Made by a program: the position numbers and the translations under genes. A stretch of DNA of 36,536 nt from a virus, in IMG/VR virus record IMGVR_UViG_3300044641_005635, positions 1-36,536 of that record. The stretch is one strand, 5' to 3'. Shown here piece by piece: positions 33,423 to 36,536 of the stretch; the first letter of the stretch is position 1, and each line of letters starts with the position of its first letter. Under the pieces are notes generated by a model. That model had not been told where the DNA came from, did not search any database, and saw nothing but the letters and a program-made list of their open reading frames with translations.

Positions 33423-34430
33423 GTGACAAAAACCTTATTGGTTGATGGAAACAATTTGATAAAAATTGGTTTTCACGGAGTGAAAGATTACTTTCACAAT
33501 GGACAACATATCGGTGCTATTTGGCACTTTTTAAATACTTTAAGAAAGTTCTTGGAAGAAAACAACTATAATAAAGTTGTTGTATTTTGGGACAGTGATA
33601 CGAATTCATCTCAAAGGAGGATTATATACCCGAAGTATAAATTAAATCGTAGAAACGATTCTAATGAGTTTAAACAGGCTTCTTACGAAAGTCAGAAACA
33701 ACGAGTTAAACAATATCTTGAAGAGATGTTTGTTAGACAAGTTGAAGTTAACCATTCAGAGGCCGATGATTTAATTGCTTATTACTGCCAAATTTCTGAA
33801 GACGAGGATAAAACAATTTTCTCGAGTGATAGAGACCTTACACAATTAATCTCTGAAAGGGTAACTATCTATTCACCATCCACAAAAAGATATTATAAGA
33901 TGGGGGACACAATCAAAATGAGTGATTTTGAAGTTCCCCACTTTAATGTCAAAACAATCAAAATCCTCACAGGAGATTCGTCTGATAATATTGACGGTAT
34001 TTTTTATTTAGGTGAAAAGACATTATTTAAGTTTTTCCCTGAGCTACTTGAAAGAGTGGTAGAAATACCCGATATTTTAACAAAAGGTGAGGAACTTCTT
34101 AAAGAAAATAAGGACAACAAATCATTACAAAACCTTTTATCGGGTAAGACAAAAGAGGGTGTATTTGGTGAAGAATACTATGTAATAAACAAAAAACTAA
34201 TTGATTTAGATGAACCACTCGTAAATCAAGAAGGTAAAGATTTAGTTGATGCATATTATTCAGAATCATTAGACCCTGATGGTAGAGGGTATAAAAACCT
34301 AATTCGTATGATGATGGAAGATGGGTTATTTAAATACCTACCTAAAACAGATGATAATTGGATTTATTTTTTAAAACCGTTTTTAAAGTTAACAAGAAAA
34401 GAAAAGTCAAAATTCAAAAACAAAAAGTAA
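33423..34430 (+). CDS. rnh: 5'-3' nuclease, T4 RNase H / FEN-1 family
   Basis: A 335-residue 5' nuclease that removes RNA primers and flaps from lagging strands. Metal-binding acidic residues are all visible: LLVDGNN (D8), VFWDSD (D57, D59), EADDLIAYY (E113, D115, D116), FSSDRDLTQL (D136, D138) and LTGDSSDNIDGI (D185, D188). The helix-hairpin-helix part follows (DGIFYLGEKTLFKFFPELL). T4 RNase H is 305 aa, so length agrees. The start codon is GTG (33423), the only non-ATG start I propose here; the first ATG in frame would remove motif I. The next gene starts 4 bases after the stop. Confidence 0.93.
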   Translation: MTKTLLVDGNNLIKIGFHGVKDYFHNGQHIGAIWHFLNTLRKFLEENNYNKVVVFWDSDTNSSQRRIIYPKYKLNRRNDSNEFKQASYESQKQRVKQYLEEMFVRQVEVNHSEADDLIAYYCQISEDEDKTIFSSDRDLTQLISERVTIYSPSTKRYYKMGDTIKMSDFEVPHFNVKTIKILTGDSSDNIDGIFYLGEKTLFKFFPELLERVVEIPDILTKGEELLKENKDNKSLQNLLSGKTKEGVFGEEYYVINKKLIDLDEPLVNQEGKDLVDAYYSESLDPDGRGYKNLIRMMMEDGLFKYLPKTDDNWIYFLKPFLKLTRKEKSKFKNKK

Positions 34431-34434
34431 AATT

Positions 34435-34887
34435 ATGAAAGAACAAAATGACGTAACTAAAGTTGAATTTCTTATCACATTAAATGATAATTTTGTGGTT
34501 CAGAGATTCTTTAATGTCAAAGGGTTTAACCCAAAAGCTAAAGGTAGTGTAGACCTGATGAACTACATGTTCGATTTAAGAACCGACCTACAAACAAAAC
34601 TTAGAAATAAGTGTGCGGTCTACATGTTGGAAAATAGATTCCAAATTGAGGAAGACTCAACAGTATTAGATACATCAAATACCGATGGACCTGAAAGATT
34701 TAACATTATTTTAAGAGTCGGAAATGAGACAATTTGTCACTATATCATCGACGCTAAATTGTACCCACCAAAGGTAAGATATACGCTGGATGTACGACCA
34801 TCCATAAAAAACATATTAAGAGAGCTTACTGACATTTTTTCAGCTAAAAATTTATCTTACAATTACCTAAACTATTCGTTAGTTTAA
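34435..34887 (+). CDS. Protein of unknown function in the replication block (150 aa)
   Basis: A 150-residue protein. It alternates beta strands and helices: VTKVEFLITLNDNFVVQRFF, a helix around VDLMNYMFDLRTDLQTKLRN, ERFNIILRVGNETICHYIID, and ending with a helix SIKNILRELTDIFS. No catalytic or metal motif. It lies between the 5' nuclease and the gp41 helicase, a position suggesting an accessory replication role such as helicase loading, but the sequence does not resemble gp59 as far as I can see. Function unknown. Confidence 0.82.
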   Translation: MKEQNDVTKVEFLITLNDNFVVQRFFNVKGFNPKAKGSVDLMNYMFDLRTDLQTKLRNKCAVYMLENRFQIEEDSTVLDTSNTDGPERFNIILRVGNETICHYIIDAKLYPPKVRYTLDVRPSIKNILRELTDIFSAKNLSYNYLNYSLV

Positions 34888-34890
34888 TCA

Positions 34891-34898
34891 TATTTATC
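34891..34898 (+). promoter_or_regulatory. TATTTATC element upstream of gp41 helicase
   Basis: AATCATATTTATCATATACAAAAAG, 28 bases before the ATG at 34927. This is the one clear copy in front of a replication gene, which argues that the element may not be strictly late. Confidence 0.35.
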
Positions 34899-34926
34899 AT
34901 ATACAAAAAGAAAAAAATCATAGAAT

Positions 34927-36306
34927 ATGTCAGACAAAAAGAGCTTCGGATACTTAGGAAATACCTTTCAAATTCAGTTGTTAAACAACATCATATTATA
35001 CAAGGATTTCTCAAATTCCATTCTTGAAGTCATTGACCCACATTACTTTGATAACCAATATTTTCGTATCATCTGTCAAATGATTAAGGAGTATTATTCA
35101 AAATATGAACATACTCCTACATTTGATACCTTAGAACAACTTACAAAGTCAGAAATCTCGTCTCCAATGGCTCAGAAGAGTGTCTTGGATACATTACAAC
35201 AAGTAAAGGACGTATCTGATGAAGGTTCAATCTTTGTTCAAGAGAAGTCATTAAAATTTTGTAAACAACAAGAATTACAAAAGGTTATGACCAAAGCCCA
35301 ATCAATAATTGATAAGGGTGATTTTGAAAGTTATGACCACTTGGAAGAGATGGTAAGAGGAGCTCTACAGGTTGGTGAAGTTGATAAAGGAACAACCGAC
35401 GTTTTCTTTAACCTTGAAGAGGTTTTAGATGACGACTATAGACACCCAATTCCAATTGGAATCCCTGGTATTGATAATCTTCTTCGTGGAGGTTTGGCAA
35501 AGGGAGAAATTGGCGTTATATTAGCACCTACAGGAGTTGGTAAGTCTACATTTACTACAAAAATTGCAAACCATGCATTTAATTTAGGATACAACGTTTT
35601 ACAAATATTTTTTGAAGACAATCCCAAAATTATCCAAAGAAAACACATTACACTTTGGACTGGAATGCACCCTGACGATTTAACAGAAAATAGAGAAGAT
35701 GTTATTGAAAAAGTAAGACACATCCAATCTACAAGAAAAAACAAGTTGATAATGAAAAAGTTACCTTCAGATACGGTCACTATGAACCAGATTAAAAATC
35801 AGGTTAGAAAAATGATAGCTGAGGGTAATAAAGTAGATATGGTTATCTTGGATTACATTGATTGTGTGGTTCCTGATAAAATGTTGGGAGATGAGTGGAA
35901 AAGTGAAGGTTCGGTTATGAGAGCATTTGAGGCGATGTGTCACGAATTGGATATTGCAGGTTGGACGGCAACACAAGGAAATCGTAATTCGATTTCATCA
36001 GATGTTGTAACCACAGACCAAATGGGTGGGTCAATTAAAAAGGCTCAAGTTGGTCACGTAATCATTACGATTGCTAAATCATTACAACAAAAAGAAATGA
36101 ACTTGGCAACCATAGCGATTACAAAATCAAGAATCGGAAAAGATGGTATTGTGTTTGAAAATTGTAAATTCGACAACGCAATGCTTGAAATAGATACAGA
36201 ACAAAGTGTTACTTTCTTAGGTTTAGAAGAACAAAAAGAAGATAGAAACAGAAATAGAATCAAAGAGCTTTTAGAAAAGAAAAAGCAAAAAGAACAACAA
36301 TCTTAA
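34927..36306 (+). CDS. 41: Replicative DNA helicase, gp41 (DnaB-type)
   Basis: A 459-residue hexameric helicase that unwinds the fork in the 5'-3' direction and works with primase. The N-terminal helical domain (1-150) precedes the RecA-like ATPase core: GIPGIDNLLRGGLAKGEIG (179-197), Walker A APTGVGKST (200-208), the catalytic Glu in QIFFEDNP (E230), Walker B MVILDYID (D309), and the DnaB-type TQGNRNS (349-355) and KSRIGKDG segments. T4 gp41 is 475 aa. The C-terminal 20 residues are highly charged (KELLEKKKQKEQQ) and may bind partners. nrdB starts 14 bases downstream. Confidence 0.95.
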   Translation: MSDKKSFGYLGNTFQIQLLNNIILYKDFSNSILEVIDPHYFDNQYFRIICQMIKEYYSKYEHTPTFDTLEQLTKSEISSPMAQKSVLDTLQQVKDVSDEGSIFVQEKSLKFCKQQELQKVMTKAQSIIDKGDFESYDHLEEMVRGALQVGEVDKGTTDVFFNLEEVLDDDYRHPIPIGIPGIDNLLRGGLAKGEIGVILAPTGVGKSTFTTKIANHAFNLGYNVLQIFFEDNPKIIQRKHITLWTGMHPDDLTENREDVIEKVRHIQSTRKNKLIMKKLPSDTVTMNQIKNQVRKMIAEGNKVDMVILDYIDCVVPDKMLGDEWKSEGSVMRAFEAMCHELDIAGWTATQGNRNSISSDVVTTDQMGGSIKKAQVGHVIITIAKSLQQKEMNLATIAITKSRIGKDGIVFENCKFDNAMLEIDTEQSVTFLGLEEQKEDRNRNRIKELLEKKKQKEQQS

Positions 36307-36320
36307 ATTAATTAAAAATT

Positions 36321-36536
36321 ATGGAAAAAATATTAACAGAAAACCCTGGTCGATTTGTCATCTTCCCTATCGAACACAACGATATATGGGAATATTACAA
36401 ACAACACCAAGCCGCATTTTGGACGGCAGAAGAGGTCGATTTAACAAATGACATCAGAGATTGGGAAAATTTAACAGACAACGAAAAATTCTTTATTAAG
36501 AACGTATTGTCATTTTTCGCAGCTTCAGATGGTATT
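36321..36536 (+). CDS. nrdB: Ribonucleotide reductase beta subunit, class I (3' partial)
   Basis: The first 72 residues of a class I ribonucleotide reductase small subunit, cut by the window end. [20 protein letters not shown] followed by [17 protein letters not shown] and NDNEKFFIK-type [12 protein letters not shown] is the characteristic R2 N-terminus; the Asp in EEVDL is the first metal ligand. The subunit holds the metal/radical cofactor used to make deoxynucleotides for phage replication. The remaining ligands, the radical Tyr and the subclass cannot be seen here. Confidence 0.95.
   Translation, partial: MEKILTENPGRFVIFPIEHNDIWEYYKQHQAAFWTAEEVDLTNDIRDWENLTDNEKFFIKNVLSFFAASDGI

Noticed and set aside
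1-36536. CRISPR arrays, tRNA genes, insertion sequences, integrase or attachment sites
   Set aside because: I saw no cloverleaf-like tRNA segment, no regularly spaced direct repeats of array type, and no transposase or integrase motifs.

Overview
This window is about 36.5 kb of the genome of a T4-like contractile-tailed phage (myovirus). By eye it is very A+T-rich. The recognisable genes are almost all T4 core functions: DNA polymerase (gp43), replicative helicase (gp41), RecA-like recombinase (UvsX), single-stranded-DNA-binding protein (gp32), 5' nuclease (RNase H), tail sheath (gp18), tail tube (gp19), tape measure (gp29-type), a gp26-type tail/baseplate assembly protein, neck proteins, baseplate proteins, and the start of ribonucleotide reductase beta (NrdB). 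The host is probably a member of the Bacteroidota. Leaders are A-rich without Shine-Dalgarno sequences, and the gp32-like gene has a good match to the Bacteroidota housekeeping promoter (TTTG, 19 bases, TAnnTTTG). Both ends of the window cut through genes (polymerase on the left, nrdB on the right).

Layout. 1-2747: DNA polymerase, 5' end outside the window. 2744-7105, minus strand: a small beta-rich protein, a gp13-like neck protein, an unusual fusion of a HExxH metallopeptidase-like domain with a complete Mn-type superoxide dismutase, and a SNF2-type helicase. 7161-8718, plus strand: two probable neck/tail-completion proteins. 8719-8880, minus: a 53-residue probable ribbon-helix-helix protein. 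9005-13933: enlarged tail sheath (1072 aa), a 45-residue ORF, a HAD-type phosphatase with a possible capsid-targeting leader, and the tail tube. 14026-16735: gp26-like protein, a short out-of-frame ORF that looks like its frameshift extension, and the tape measure. 16774-30162: two giant baseplate proteins (2032 and 2327 aa) flanking a small LysM/gp53-like protein. 30200-31124: two small proteins, the second with another possible capsid-targeting leader. 31244-36536: replication and recombination genes followed by nrdB.

How the genes work together. The right arm forms the replisome and recombination set (gp32, UvsX, 5' nuclease, gp41, with gp43 at the far left) plus nucleotide supply (NrdB). 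The middle builds the tail: sheath, tube, tape measure with its chaperone, and a baseplate condensed into a few very large polypeptides. An 8-base element, TATTTAT(A/C), always in coding orientation, lies 3-37 bases upstream of about ten mostly structural genes on both strands. It is a good candidate for the phage's late promoter core. Strong hairpin terminators separate the tail, internal-protein and replication blocks.

The most unusual items are the peptidase-superoxide dismutase fusion, the probable +1 frameshift in the tail chaperone, the possible capsid-targeting leaders on a phosphatase and a Pro/Ala-rich protein, the OmpA-like domain inside a baseplate protein, the zinc-less gp32 with an SSB-like tail, and the TATTTATA element. 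All assignments come from reading the sequence and recalled family knowledge; no database search was run.
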